The notes: generated from the sequence alone by a model not told the origin. A DNA stretch of 64,000 nt from Agromyces salentinus (GCF_009749395.1 NZ_WBIR01000002.1:124001-188000); one strand, 5' to 3'. Counted from the stretch's first letter, positions 19,224 to 27,386 are shown. Program-made: numbers and translations.

Positions 19224-19904
19224 ATGCAGGGATCGACCTCCGTCGCACCGACGGATCGTTCGCCTGACGGCGGGGTCTCCGGTCGCGGGGCCGCATCGAC
19301 ATCCGCTCCCTCCCGCCCCGCGCGCCGGGGCCCCTATGCGAAGACCCCCGCACGGCGCGCCGAGATCGTCCGCGCCGCGCTCGCGAGCTTCGCCGAGCAC
19401 GGCTACGAACGGGCGTCGCTCCGCGACATCGCGGCACGGGCGGACGTCACGCATGCCGCGCTGCTCCGCCACTTCGCCAGCAAGGACGACCTCCTCCTCG
19501 CCGCGCTCGCCCAGCGGGACGCGGACGACGAGGAACTGGCGCACCGCATCATGCAGTCACCGGTACCGGCCGAACGCGTGCTGTCGAGCGTGCTCGCCGA
19601 CGAGTTCGCGCACCCCGAACGCCAGCGCAACTGGCTCGCCATCACCGTCGCGGCGACGAACCCGGAACACCCCGCCCACGACTTCTTCATCGCCAGACGC
19701 GAACGGATGCGGTCGCATCTCTCGAGCGGGCACCTGCCCACGGCGACCGCCGGCGAGGAGATCACCGCGGACGAGAAGGTGACGATGATGATGGCGATGA
19801 TGGACGGCCTCCGCATCCAGGCCCTCCTCGACCCGAACCGCCCGACGCTGCCCCTCCTCGAGACCTTCATGCGACTGTTCGTCAGCGCGGACGAACAACG
19901 CTGA
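19224..19904 (+). CDS. TetR/AcrR-family regulator of the rhamnosidase operon
   Basis: A 226-residue TetR regulator. After a ~45-residue Pro/Ser/Ala-rich leader comes the DNA-binding domain: AEIVRAALASFAEHGYERASLRDIAARADVTHAALLRHFASKDDLLL contains the helix-turn-helix and the usual HF-x-x-K-D-L. The C-terminal domain is all helical and would bind an unknown ligand. ATG 19224 has AGGAG five bases upstream; an in-frame TTG at 19128 would place the start inside an operator and is rejected. It is divergent from the MFS-GH78-GH1-GH43 operon, with two matching operators between, so repression of that operon and of itself is likely. Confidence 0.9.
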   Translation: MQGSTSVAPTDRSPDGGVSGRGAASTSAPSRPARRGPYAKTPARRAEIVRAALASFAEHGYERASLRDIAARADVTHAALLRHFASKDDLLLAALAQRDADDEELAHRIMQSPVPAERVLSSVLADEFAHPERQRNWLAITVAATNPEHPAHDFFIARRERMRSHLSSGHLPTATAGEEITADEKVTMMMAMMDGLRIQALLDPNRPTLPLLETFMRLFVSADEQR

Positions 19905-20027
19905 CGGCGCCCACCGTCCACCTCCGGTCCCCGAAGGCCATCGCGAGCGCTTCGATCGCGGCGCTCCGGTGGGCGACTCGGACCGCGCCACCGCGGCCGC
20001 GGTCTTCGAACCGACCGACCCGGCCCA

Positions 20028-20048
20028 AAATGTTAGCTGCTAACATTT
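20028..20048. promoter_or_regulatory. Perfect 21-bp palindrome over the -10 of the TetR/ABC operon
   Basis: Ten-base arms AAATGTTAGC and their exact complement flank one central T. The right arm contains TAACAT (20041-20046), a good -10 hexamer lying 7 bases before the ATG at 20053. A repressor bound here would block its own promoter. Confidence 0.8.
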
Positions 20049-20052
20049 GACC

Positions 20053-20610
20053 ATGAGTCGACCTTCCAAGCGCGCGCGGACCTCCGATGCGCTCGTGCAG
20101 GCGGCGCTCGACCTGTTCGAGCAGCAGGGCTACGAGGCGACGACCGTCGGTGAGATCGCCCGTGCCGCCGGGGTCACCGAGATGACCTTCTTCCGTCACT
20201 TCCCGGCGAAGGAGCAGGTGCTGCTCGACGACCCGTACGACCCGGGGCTCATCGCGGCGATCGGCGCCCAACCGCTCGACGATCCCCCGTTCCTCCGAGC
20301 GGCCCGGGGCGTCCGCGGCGCCTGGCGAGCACTCCCCGAACCCGAGGCGCCCGTCATCCGCCGGCGGGTGCGCCTCATCGCGGCGACACCCGCGCTGCGG
20401 GGCGCGATGTGGCGGTCGACCGGCAACACCGAGGCCGCCATCGTGGGGCAGCTGGTCGACGACGGTGCGCCGGTCGAGGTCGCGCGCGTCGCCGCCGCCG
20501 CGGTGCTCGCCGCGCTCGTCACGGGCCTCTACACGTGGGCGGAGTCCGCCTCGACGTCGCTCGCCGACGCGATCGAGCGCGCGCTCGACGTCATCGAGGT
20601 GCGCGCATGA
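20053..20610 (+). CDS. TetR/AcrR-family regulator, first gene of an ABC exporter operon
   Basis: A 185-residue TetR protein with DNA-binding domain ALVQAALDLFEQQGYEATTVGEIARAAGVTEMTFFRHFPAKEQVLL near the N-terminus and a helical C-terminal ligand domain. There is no Shine-Dalgarno. TAACAT ends seven bases before the ATG, so the mRNA is probably leaderless. A perfect palindrome covers that hexamer, pointing to autorepression. Its stop overlaps the ATG of the ABC ATPase (ATGA), so regulator and exporter are one transcription unit: the usual layout of a drug- or metabolite-induced efflux system. Confidence 0.9.
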   Translation: MSRPSKRARTSDALVQAALDLFEQQGYEATTVGEIARAAGVTEMTFFRHFPAKEQVLLDDPYDPGLIAAIGAQPLDDPPFLRAARGVRGAWRALPEPEAPVIRRRVRLIAATPALRGAMWRSTGNTEAAIVGQLVDDGAPVEVARVAAAAVLAALVTGLYTWAESASTSLADAIERALDVIEVRA

Positions 20611-21350
20611 ACCAGGCGCACTCGGTACCCCTGCTCGAGGGCCACGCACTCGTGCGGCGGTTCCCGGGCGGCGCGGGGGTGAATGGGATCGACCTCGCGA
20701 TCGCACCCGGCGAGGTCCACGCGATCGTGGGACTGAACGGTGCGGGCAAGACGACCCTGATGCGGCTCCTGCTCGGCATGCTCGGGCCGCAGTCCGGATC
20801 CGTGCTCCTCGACGGAGTCGACATCGCCGACGCCCCGCCGCAGGTGTGGGCCGGTGCGGGCCACCTCGTGGAGCACCCGCTCGCCTACCCCGAGCTCGAC
20901 GTGCGTGCGAACCTGCAGGTCGCCGCCCGCCTGCACGGCCTCCGCCGGGCTGCTGCCGCCGACGTCGCCGAGCGGGCCATCGCCGAGTTCGACCTCGCGC
21001 GCTACGCCGGAGTGCGTGCGAGCCGACTCTCCCTCGGCAACCGGCAACGGGTCGGCCTCGCCGGCGCCCTGCAGCACGGCCCTCGGCTCATCGTCCTCGA
21101 CGAGCCGACGAACGCCCTCGACCCCGCGGGGGTCATCCTCCTGCGCGAGGCGCTCATCCGTCGGGTCGGAGCCGGTGCCGGCGTCCTGGTCTCGAGCCAT
21201 CATCTCGACGAGGTCGCGCGCATCGCCGACCGGGTCACGGTCGTCAACGCGGGCCGCGTGATCGGAATGCTCGATCCCGGCGGGATCGACCTCGAGCGGG
21301 CGTTCTTCTCGCTCGTCCATGCCGACGACGTCGAACGGTCCGCCGCATGA
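20607..21350 (+). CDS. ABC transporter ATP-binding protein
   Basis: A 247-residue ATPase with Walker A GLNGAGKTT, Q-loop region VEHPLAYPELD, a divergent signature LSLGNRQRVGLAGAL in place of LSGGQ, Walker B LIVLDEPTNALDPAG and the H-loop SSHHLDE. The subclass resembles DrrA/BcrA-type exporters of antibiotics and peptides. ATG 20607 overlaps the TetR stop, and its own stop overlaps the permease ATG at 21347. It powers export through the next gene product at the cytoplasmic face of the membrane. Confidence 0.9.
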   Translation: MNQAHSVPLLEGHALVRRFPGGAGVNGIDLAIAPGEVHAIVGLNGAGKTTLMRLLLGMLGPQSGSVLLDGVDIADAPPQVWAGAGHLVEHPLAYPELDVRANLQVAARLHGLRRAAAADVAERAIAEFDLARYAGVRASRLSLGNRQRVGLAGALQHGPRLIVLDEPTNALDPAGVILLREALIRRVGAGAGVLVSSHHLDEVARIADRVTVVNAGRVIGMLDPGGIDLERAFFSLVHADDVERSAA

Positions 21351-22111
21351 GCACGCTGCTCGGCACGGCCATCGCCGTCGAGGCGCGAAAGGCGCGCGGC
21401 GCGCGCGTCATGCTCTGGATCACGGTCGCGCTCCTCGGCGGTCTCGGGGCCCTCACCGTCGGCATGCGGCTCGGGGCCGCCTCGGGCGATGCGCAGGTGC
21501 TCGCCAAGCTCGGGCCGCTCGCCGACGTCGAGGGCTGGGCCGGCCTCGTCGGCGTGGTGGTGCAGATCACGGCGGCCGGCGGCCTCCTCGCGTTCGGCGT
21601 GGCCCTCAGCTGGATCTTCGGTCGCGAGTTCGCCGACGGCACGGTGACCGGTCTCTTCGCCCTGCCGGTGCGCCGCTCGGCCATCGCCATCGCGAAGCTC
21701 GTCGTCTTCCTCGGGTGGGCCGTGGGCGTCGCGGTCCTCGCGACGTCCGTGATCGCGGCGGTCGGGCTGCTGCTCGGATACGCGGACACGGATGCCGCGG
21801 GCGCGGCGGAACTCGTGCGCGTCCCCGTCCTCGTGCTGCTCACGGCGCTCATCGCGACGCCGGCCGCGTTGGCCGCCTCGCTCGGGCGCGGCCTCCTGCC
21901 CGGCATCGCCGCGACGGTCGGCACGATCGTGCTGGCCCAGGTCATGGCGGTCATCGGCGTCGGCGAGTGGGTGCCGTTCGTGACGCCGGCCCTCTGGGCG
22001 ATCGCGCCGTCCACGGTCTCCCCTGCGGCCCTGGTCGCGGTGCTGTCGGTGCCGCTCGTGTTCGGCGCACTCACCACCCTCGTCTGGGCGCGCCTGCAGC
22101 TGGATCGCTGA
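21347..22111 (+). CDS. ABC transporter permease (ABC-2 type)
   Basis: A 254-residue integral membrane protein with about six hydrophobic segments and the ABC-2 feature WIFGREFADGTVTGLFALPVRRS in the first cytosolic loop. It overlaps the ATPase gene by four bases and is the last gene of the TetR-ATPase-permease operon. Its stop codon abuts the stop of the convergent GT-C-like gene at 22112 with no spacer. The substrate is unknown; drug, bacteriocin or lipid export are the usual roles. Confidence 0.85.
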   Translation: MSTLLGTAIAVEARKARGARVMLWITVALLGGLGALTVGMRLGAASGDAQVLAKLGPLADVEGWAGLVGVVVQITAAGGLLAFGVALSWIFGREFADGTVTGLFALPVRRSAIAIAKLVVFLGWAVGVAVLATSVIAAVGLLLGYADTDAAGAAELVRVPVLVLLTALIATPAALAASLGRGLLPGIAATVGTIVLAQVMAVIGVGEWVPFVTPALWAIAPSTVSPAALVAVLSVPLVFGALTTLVWARLQLDR

Positions 22112-23476
22112 TCACCAGCCCGTGACGAGCAGGTGCTGCACGACGAGGGCGAAGCCGAGCTGGCCCGCGAAGCCCCGCCGTCGCCACCGCTCCGAGAGCA
22201 GCGCCGTGCCGACGAGGAGCCACGGCACGAACGGCAGCCAGATGCGCTCGACCTCGGCCTTGCTCATCTGCGAGAGGTCGGCCGCGAGGATCGTGAGGGC
22301 GGCCGCGAGCGCGAGCAGCACGACCACGCGCTCTCCGGTCGCGACCTCGCGCCACCGGATGCCCCGCCCGATCGCCATCGCCGCGGATGCGCCCACGAGC
22401 GGGCCGGCGCTCACGGCGAGCGCCGCGAGGTTGCCCCAGATCCAGTACGAGAACTGGCGGCGGCTCGCGATGCCGTCCCAGTAGCGGTCCACGAGCACGG
22501 GGTAGGCCTCCCACCAGGCGAAGCCGAACGCCGCGAACACCCCGACGACCGCGAGCGCGGCGAGGACCGCCCATGGCAGTGGCGTCCACGATCGGGCGAG
22601 GGCGAGGACGGCGATCGCGAGCAGGCCGAGCAGCGGCAGCCCGTACGAGAGCATGACGCAGGTCCCGAGCAGGAGCCCGGCGAGGACGCCCCAGCCGACC
22701 AGCGCGCTCCGCGAGCGAGCGGTCGCGGAGAACCCCAGCGAGCACAGTCCCCAGGCGGCGACAGCGGTGAACATGCCGTCGGCGGAGACCGCCATCCAGA
22801 TCGCCGCCGGCCCCATGACCAGGAACGGCGCCGCACGCCGCGCCCACGGCTCGGATCCGAGACGGCGGAGCAGCACGAGCACGGCGACGGGCGTGGTCGC
22901 GGCGATCACGAGCACGACGAGTCCCGCGGCGAAGCCGCTGCCGAGTCCGAGCTGCACGAGCACGACGAAGAACAGCAGCGCCCCTGGCGGGTGACCGGCG
23001 ATGTGCACGGGCCAGTTGTCGGCCGAGTCGAGCGGGATGTGCTCGACGTACTCCCGGAGCGTCGCCGGGAAGTTGGTCACCGCGCGGGCGGTGCGAAGGT
23101 ACTCGTACTGGGTGTCGAGGATCACGCCGATGCCGTCGGCCCCGTCGACCGTCGCGAGGCTCAGGAGCCACGCGATGCCCACGAGGAGGGATCCCGCGAG
23201 CAGGTGCCCCCACCTCGCGCGGGCCGCGGCATCGACGCCGTACACCGCCGCCGCGAGCGCGAGCACCACGGCGGGCAGCGTGCCCGGCCCGAGCCGTGGC
23301 GACCACTCCGCGTGCAGCGGCGGGAAGGACTTCACGTGCACGCTCTGCCCGAGCAGCACCGGCACGAGCATGGCGAGCCCGATGAGGAGCACGGCTGCGC
23401 CGAGTCCGATCCACGGCGCGAGGCGCCCGGTGCGGGGCGCGGCGCCTCGTACGGTGTCCGTCGGATGCATCGCCAC
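22112..23476 (-). CDS. Polytopic membrane protein, GT-C glycosyltransferase-like
   Basis: A 454-residue protein with 10-12 transmembrane helices and a periplasmic stretch containing IAGHPPGALLFFV. HPPG in an outside loop is seen in actinobacterial membrane proteins related to lipid-phosphosugar-dependent (GT-C/PMT-like) transferases; acidic residues at the outside end of the first helices (LDTQYEYL) would fit a catalytic role. I place it there by resemblance only. It faces the molybdoenzyme gene across a gap containing the 19-base island motif, so it probably belongs to the same regulon as the glycosyltransferases at 25.9-27.3 kb. Confidence 0.65.
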   Translation of the reverse strand: MAMHPTDTVRGAAPRTGRLAPWIGLGAAVLLIGLAMLVPVLLGQSVHVKSFPPLHAEWSPRLGPGTLPAVVLALAAAVYGVDAAARARWGHLLAGSLLVGIAWLLSLATVDGADGIGVILDTQYEYLRTARAVTNFPATLREYVEHIPLDSADNWPVHIAGHPPGALLFFVVLVQLGLGSGFAAGLVVLVIAATTPVAVLVLLRRLGSEPWARRAAPFLVMGPAAIWMAVSADGMFTAVAAWGLCSLGFSATARSRSALVGWGVLAGLLLGTCVMLSYGLPLLGLLAIAVLALARSWTPLPWAVLAALAVVGVFAAFGFAWWEAYPVLVDRYWDGIASRRQFSYWIWGNLAALAVSAGPLVGASAAMAIGRGIRWREVATGERVVVLLALAAALTILAADLSQMSKAEVERIWLPFVPWLLVGTALLSERWRRRGFAGQLGFALVVQHLLVTGW

Positions 23477-23520
23477 GTCCCGACCCTACGAAGGAGCGGG
23501 TGCCGCCGGGCGCACCGACT

Positions 23521-23539
23521 CTTACGAAAGCGGAACGGA
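23521..23539 (+). promoter_or_regulatory. Island operator motif, copy 1
   Basis: CTTACGAAAGCGGAACGGA in the divergent gap between the GT-C-like gene and the molybdoenzyme gene. The same 19-base layout recurs at 27368 and 31198. A half match in opposite orientation (CTTACGG) lies at 23591-23597. Confidence 0.6.
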
Positions 23540-23642
23540 CGGAACGACGGCCGCGACATCCGGATGCCGCGTGACGCCCGCGTCTTCGAACCGTAAGGTC
23601 CTGCCGCTGCGGCCGGGCACGCTGGGTGCTCGACTTGATCGC

Positions 23643-24836
23643 ATGTCCAACGTCACCGGCCGCGCCGCCGCGCGCCTCGCCGAGCGCATCGCACCGCTCA
23701 TGCGGCGGGCGCACGACACCGCCGACGACCCGGTGAAGTCGCCGCGCACGGCGGTCGTGGTCGGCCGGCTGCTCGCGACCGCGTTCCTCGTGTGCTTCGC
23801 GACGGGGCTGTACAGCCACGTGCTGCAGCATCCCGCGTCGTGGCTCGTCCTTCCCACCCGACCGGTCGAGCTGTACCGGTTCACGCAGGGTGCGCATGTG
23901 ATCAGCGGCATCGCCGCGGCGCCGCTCCTGCTGGCGAAGCTCTGGAGCGTGTTCCCGAACCTGTTCACCTGGCCGCCGGTGCGGTCCCTGCCGCACCTCC
24001 TCGAGCGCGTGTCGATCGCCGTGCTCGTCGGCGCCGCACTCGTGGAGGTGACGATCGGCCTGCTGAACATCGTGCAGTGGTATCCCTTCCCGTTCTCGTT
24101 CCGCACGACGCACCTCGCGCTCGCGTGGGTCGTCATCGGCGGGCTCTCCATCCATGTGGGGGTGAAGCTGCCGGTGATCGCGAGGCACTGGCGGCGGCGG
24201 GACGAGGACCGGCACGGCACGTCGGATGCCGCGGGGCGGGTCATCTCGCGCCGCGGATTCGTGACGGCCGTCGGCGCGGCGGCGGCATCCGCCGTGGTGC
24301 TCACGGCCGGCCAGAGCGTCGACGCCCTCGCTCCGATGAACGTCTTCGCGCCGCGCCGCATGGGCGTCGGGCCGCAGGGCCTGCCCGTCAACCGCACCGC
24401 CGCCCAGGCCGGCATCGCACCGGCCGCCGTCGGGCCGGCATGGGCGCTCGAGGTGCACTCGTCCGCAGGCACTCGCGCCTTCGACCTCGACGCGCTCCGA
24501 CGGATGCCGCAGACCGACGTGGTGCTGCCGATCGCGTGCGTCGAGGGGTGGAGCCAGAGCGCCTCGTGGCGCGGGGTGCGACTCATCGACCTGCTGGCGA
24601 CGGCCGGTGCGGAGCCCGGCGGGCCGCTGGTGTTCACGAGCGTGCAGGCGGAGGGCGCTTTCGCGCGCACCACGATGCCTCCCGAGTACGCGCGGGACCC
24701 GCTCACCCTCGTCGCGCTCGAGCTGAACGGCTCCGTCCTGCACCTCGACCACGGCTACCCGGCGCGGGTCATCGCACCGGGGCGGCCGGGCGTCATGCAG
24801 ACGAAGTGGCTCCGGGCGATCGAGGTGACGGCATGA
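23643..24836 (+). CDS. Membrane-anchored molybdopterin-dependent oxidoreductase (sulfite oxidase fold)
   Basis: A 397-residue protein in two parts. Residues ~35-180 have four hydrophobic segments with conserved His (QGAHVISGI, THLALAWVVIGGLSIHVG), resembling a cytochrome b561-like anchor. Residues ~202-225 are a twin-arginine-like segment, ISRRGFVTAV, followed by a hydrophobic run. The rest is an Oxidored_molyb domain with the likely Mo-ligand Cys at 299 (LPIACVEGW) and LDHGYPARVIAPGRPGVMQTKW. The Mo domain should face outside. Starting ATG 23643; the stop overlaps the next gene by four bases. Substrate unknown; SorA/YedY-like enzymes act on sulfite or on sulfoxides. Confidence 0.85.
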   Translation: MSNVTGRAAARLAERIAPLMRRAHDTADDPVKSPRTAVVVGRLLATAFLVCFATGLYSHVLQHPASWLVLPTRPVELYRFTQGAHVISGIAAAPLLLAKLWSVFPNLFTWPPVRSLPHLLERVSIAVLVGAALVEVTIGLLNIVQWYPFPFSFRTTHLALAWVVIGGLSIHVGVKLPVIARHWRRRDEDRHGTSDAAGRVISRRGFVTAVGAAAASAVVLTAGQSVDALAPMNVFAPRRMGVGPQGLPVNRTAAQAGIAPAAVGPAWALEVHSSAGTRAFDLDALRRMPQTDVVLPIACVEGWSQSASWRGVRLIDLLATAGAEPGGPLVFTSVQAEGAFARTTMPPEYARDPLTLVALELNGSVLHLDHGYPARVIAPGRPGVMQTKWLRAIEVTA

Positions 24837-25279
24837 GGCTCGCCCGCGGCATCCTGATCGCCCTGGGCGTCGGCCTGACCGCGATCGGCGGCATCGTGCT
24901 GCTCGTCGACGTGCCGCCTGAGCGCTACCTCGGCATCGCGACCTGGGTCGGAGCGGCGATCGTGCTGCACGACGGCGTGGTCGCCCCCGTCGTCGTCGCC
25001 GTCGGGCTCGGCGCCGCTCGCGCGGACCGGCGCCTGGGCCGTGGACCGGTGGCCGTCGTCCAGGGTGCGATGCTCGTCGGCGCGATCCTCACGGCGATCG
25101 CCCTTCCCGCGCTCATCGCGTCGCTGCGGGGCAACGCCAACCCGACGATCCTCGTCGGCTCCTATGCGAGCTCGCTCGCCGTCGCCTGGGCCCTCGTCGC
25201 CATCACGGTCGCCGTCGCGGCCGTGGCCGGCGTGCGGCGTGCATCGCCTTCCTCCGCGCGCGCGGCGCGGAGGAACTGA
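24833..25279 (+). CDS. Small four-helix membrane protein
   Basis: A 148-residue hydrophobic protein with four transmembrane segments (around residues 5-25, 35-60, 75-95 and 108-132) and an Arg/Ala/Ser-rich tail. I do not recognise a family. ATG 24833 overlaps the molybdoenzyme stop (ATGA), so the two are co-translated, and it may be a membrane partner of that enzyme. Its last 118 bases overlap, tail to tail, the 3' end of the methyltransferase gene on the other strand. Confidence 0.7.
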   Translation: MRLARGILIALGVGLTAIGGIVLLVDVPPERYLGIATWVGAAIVLHDGVVAPVVVAVGLGAARADRRLGRGPVAVVQGAMLVGAILTAIALPALIASLRGNANPTILVGSYASSLAVAWALVAITVAVAAVAGVRRASPSSARAARRN

Positions 25280-25920
25280 CGCCCGGCCGCCGCCCACCGC
25301 ATGACGACGGCGAGGCCGGCACGCACCACGGCCGATTCGGCCTCGAGCGTTCCCATGCGGGCCCACGGGAACGGATCGCTCTCGTGCCCGTCGTCGTCGA
25401 CGAGGACGCAGGTCGAGCAGACCGCGAGGGCGTCATCCGGGTCGACCTCGATCACCAGCGACCCACCCGGGGCGAGCAGTGCCGCGCAGCGCCGGAACAG
25501 CGCCTCGGGATCGCCGCCGATACCGAGGTTGCCGTCCATCAGCAGGATGGTCTGCCACCGGCCCTCGAGCGGCAGCCGGTCGAAGACCGACCGCTGGAGC
25601 GCGAGGCTCCCATCGACCCGGGTGCGTGCGACCGCGTGCGACGCGATGTCGATGCCGAGGGCGGGGATCGCCCTGGCAGCGGCGGCGCGCACCATCCGCC
25701 CGGGCCCGCAGCCGACGTCGAGCGTCGGCCCCGTGGCGGCATCGAGCGCGGTGAGGTCCGCCGGGCTCGCCGCGCGCACCCAACTCCCGACGTCGAGGAG
25801 GAAGGGGTCGTGCGAGCCGTCGACGCTGCGCAGCACGAGCGAGGCCGGACGCGGCCCGGTCAGCACGCGCACGTAGGGTTCGCCGCGACCCGCCCCGAAG
25901 ACACCCGACGTCGCGATCAC
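25162..25920 (-). CDS. Class I SAM-dependent methyltransferase
   Basis: A 252-residue protein with SAM motif I LDVGCGPGRMV (residues ~67-77), acidic motif II GIDIAS, and motif IV TILLMDGNLGIGGD followed by LLAPGGSLVIEVDPDD. GTG 25920 overlaps the DUF2064 stop, so it is the third gene of the leftward GT2-DUF2064-methyltransferase unit. It may methylate a glycan or lipid intermediate made by the transferases; this is inference. The Ala/Thr-rich last ~30 residues are probably only a consequence of overlapping the convergent gene. Confidence 0.85.
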   Translation of the reverse strand: MIATSGVFGAGRGEPYVRVLTGPRPASLVLRSVDGSHDPFLLDVGSWVRAASPADLTALDAATGPTLDVGCGPGRMVRAAAARAIPALGIDIASHAVARTRVDGSLALQRSVFDRLPLEGRWQTILLMDGNLGIGGDPEALFRRCAALLAPGGSLVIEVDPDDALAVCSTCVLVDDDGHESDPFPWARMGTLEAESAVVRAGLAVVMRWAAAGRQFLRAARAEEGDARRTPATAATATVMATRAQATASELA

Positions 25921-26576
25921 GAGCCGGCTCCGGCCCTCGACGCCCCCTGCGCGAGCCGGCGGTACTCGCTCGCGAACCTCGTGCCGGGCGCGGCCGCCGC
26001 CACGGCCGCCGCGGAGTCCATCGTGTCGACGTCGGTCAGCACGGGCAGCGCGCCGACCGCGAGCCCGGCATCGCGAAGCCTGGCGAGTTGCACGGCACCG
26101 GTGTCGGGGCGCGACATCGGCACGCCTCGGATGACGTCGCCGCGGGGCGCCCGCATCCAGAGCGCCCAGAACCCGCCATCGGTCGCGCCACCGAGCCAGG
26201 CGTCGAAGGCGGGATCCCCCGCCGCGGGCGTCCCGAAGACTGCAGCGACCTGGTGCGCTGCGAGCTGCGGCGTGTCCATGCCGACGAGGAGGGTCGGTCC
26301 GGTCATCTCGTCGAAGAGTCGCGCGAGGCGTTCGTCGAGGCTGCCCTCGCCCTGCGGGATGACGTCGAACCCGAGGGCGGAGGCGAGGTCAGGCACCCGG
26401 TCGCCGGCGAAGCAGAGGACACGGCGCGATGCGGGCAGTGCCGCGACGGCGGCGATCACGTCGTCGAGGCTCGCCGCCGCGATCCGCGCGGCCTCCTCGA
26501 GTGAGAACGGCGGACTCAACCGGGTCTTCACGCGGCCCGGCACGCACTCCTTGGCGATGATGACGACGGTCGTCAT
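25917..26576 (-). CDS. DUF2064 / TIGR04282-type glycosyltransferase or nucleotidyltransferase (GT-A fold)
   Basis: A 219-residue protein with the DUF2064 pattern: VVIIAKECVPGRVKTRLSPP at the N-terminus, LDERLARLF, LLVGMDTPQL (metal-binding DxP) and LGGATDGGFWALWM, ending TDVDTMDS. This family has been annotated as arsenosugar-biosynthesis-associated in cyanobacteria, but it is widespread in actinobacteria without arsenic genes. It overlaps both neighbours by four bases, strongly suggesting a functional set with the GT2 and the methyltransferase. Catalytic activity is unproven for most members. Confidence 0.85.
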   Translation of the reverse strand: MTTVVIIAKECVPGRVKTRLSPPFSLEEAARIAAASLDDVIAAVAALPASRRVLCFAGDRVPDLASALGFDVIPQGEGSLDERLARLFDEMTGPTLLVGMDTPQLAAHQVAAVFGTPAAGDPAFDAWLGGATDGGFWALWMRAPRGDVIRGVPMSRPDTGAVQLARLRDAGLAVGALPVLTDVDTMDSAAAVAAAAPGTRFASEYRRLAQGASRAGAGS

Positions 26577-27322
26577 CGCGGCACCTCCGCGAACATCCGG
26601 GACATGTCGGCAACGGCGGTGAACGTGCCGCGCACCGTGCCGGTCACCTTCGAGCGGCCTTCTCGCGGCGTGTACGGCACGTCGACCTCGCGGATGCGCC
26701 ATCCGGCCGCGGCGGCCCGCAGCACCATCTCGAGGGGGAAGCCGCTGCGACGGTCTCGGATGCCGAGCGCACGCAGCTCGGCCGTGCGCGCCACGCGCAT
26801 CGGGCCGAGGTCGTGGAGGCGCACGCCCGTGCGCCGGCTCATGCCGGCGGACAGCACGAGGTTGGCGAACCGGGCATGCGGCGGCCACGCCCCGCGGGTG
26901 GTCGGTCGACGCCGGCCGAGCACGAGGTCGGCCGGTCCCAGGCCCTCACCGCCTCCTCCGCCGTCGTGTCCCGCGCCACCGGTGCCCCGGCCGCGCTCGC
27001 CGTGCTCGCCGTGCTCGCCGTGCTCGAGCATCGCGACGAGTCGAGGCAGCTCGGCAGGGTCGAGTGAGGCGTCGGCGTCGCAGAACGCCACGTACGCGGC
27101 ATCCGCGACCTCGAGGCCCGCGTTCGCGGCCGCGCCGAACCCGCGACGCGCCTCGTGCACGACGAGGGCGCCCAGCTCCCGGGCGATCTCCGCCGAACCG
27201 TCGGTCGAGCCGTTGTCGACCACGATCGCCCTGACGCCCGCCGGCACGCGGCCGAGCACCCACGGCAGGGCCTGCGCCTCATCGAGGCAGGGCAGCACGA
27301 GGTCGACACCGGAACCGGACAT
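26573..27322 (-). CDS. Family 2 glycosyltransferase with an inserted repeat region
   Basis: A 249-residue GT2 enzyme. N-terminal VLPCLDEAQALPWVL, VDNGSTDGSAEIAREL, RRGFGAAANAGLE and the metal-binding AFCDADASLDP are all present, and the later VDVPYTPREGRSKVTGT matches dolichol-P-mannose-synthase-like GT2s. Between residues ~100 and 128 there is a His/Glu/Gly-rich insert (HGEHGEHGE then Gly-rich) encoded by a 9-base tandem repeat; it falls after the catalytic DxD region in a surface loop. ATG 27322 is divergent from the response regulator. It probably acts on a nucleotide sugar at the membrane. Confidence 0.88.
   Translation of the reverse strand: MSGSGVDLVLPCLDEAQALPWVLGRVPAGVRAIVVDNGSTDGSAEIARELGALVVHEARRGFGAAANAGLEVADAAYVAFCDADASLDPAELPRLVAMLEHGEHGEHGERGRGTGGAGHDGGGGGEGLGPADLVLGRRRPTTRGAWPPHARFANLVLSAGMSRRTGVRLHDLGPMRVARTAELRALGIRDRRSGFPLEMVLRAAAAGWRIREVDVPYTPREGRSKVTGTVRGTFTAVADMSRMFAEVPR
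26995..27028. repeat. 9-base tandem repeat inside the GT2 gene
   Basis: GCTCGCCGT is repeated about three and a half times in register with the codons, giving the peptide HGEHGEHGE. The period of nine keeps the frame open whatever the copy number. End points are approximate by one or two bases. Confidence 0.75.
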
Positions 27323-27367
27323 GCTCCGACGCTAGGTCCCCGCCACCGTCCCGGCACCGGGGCAAGT

Positions 27368-27386
27368 CTTACGGATCGCGAACGGA
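27368..27386 (+). promoter_or_regulatory. Island operator motif, copy 2
   Basis: CTTACGGATCGCGAACGGA in the gap between the GT2 gene and the response regulator; matches the copies at 23521 and 31198. It lies about 37-55 bp upstream of the inferred transcription start of the response regulator. Confidence 0.6.

Noticed and set aside
22071..24752. An 893-codon minus-strand frame opposite the molybdoenzyme
   Set aside because: Composition is antisense-like; the plus-strand molybdoenzyme and the minus-strand GT-C-like gene explain the region.
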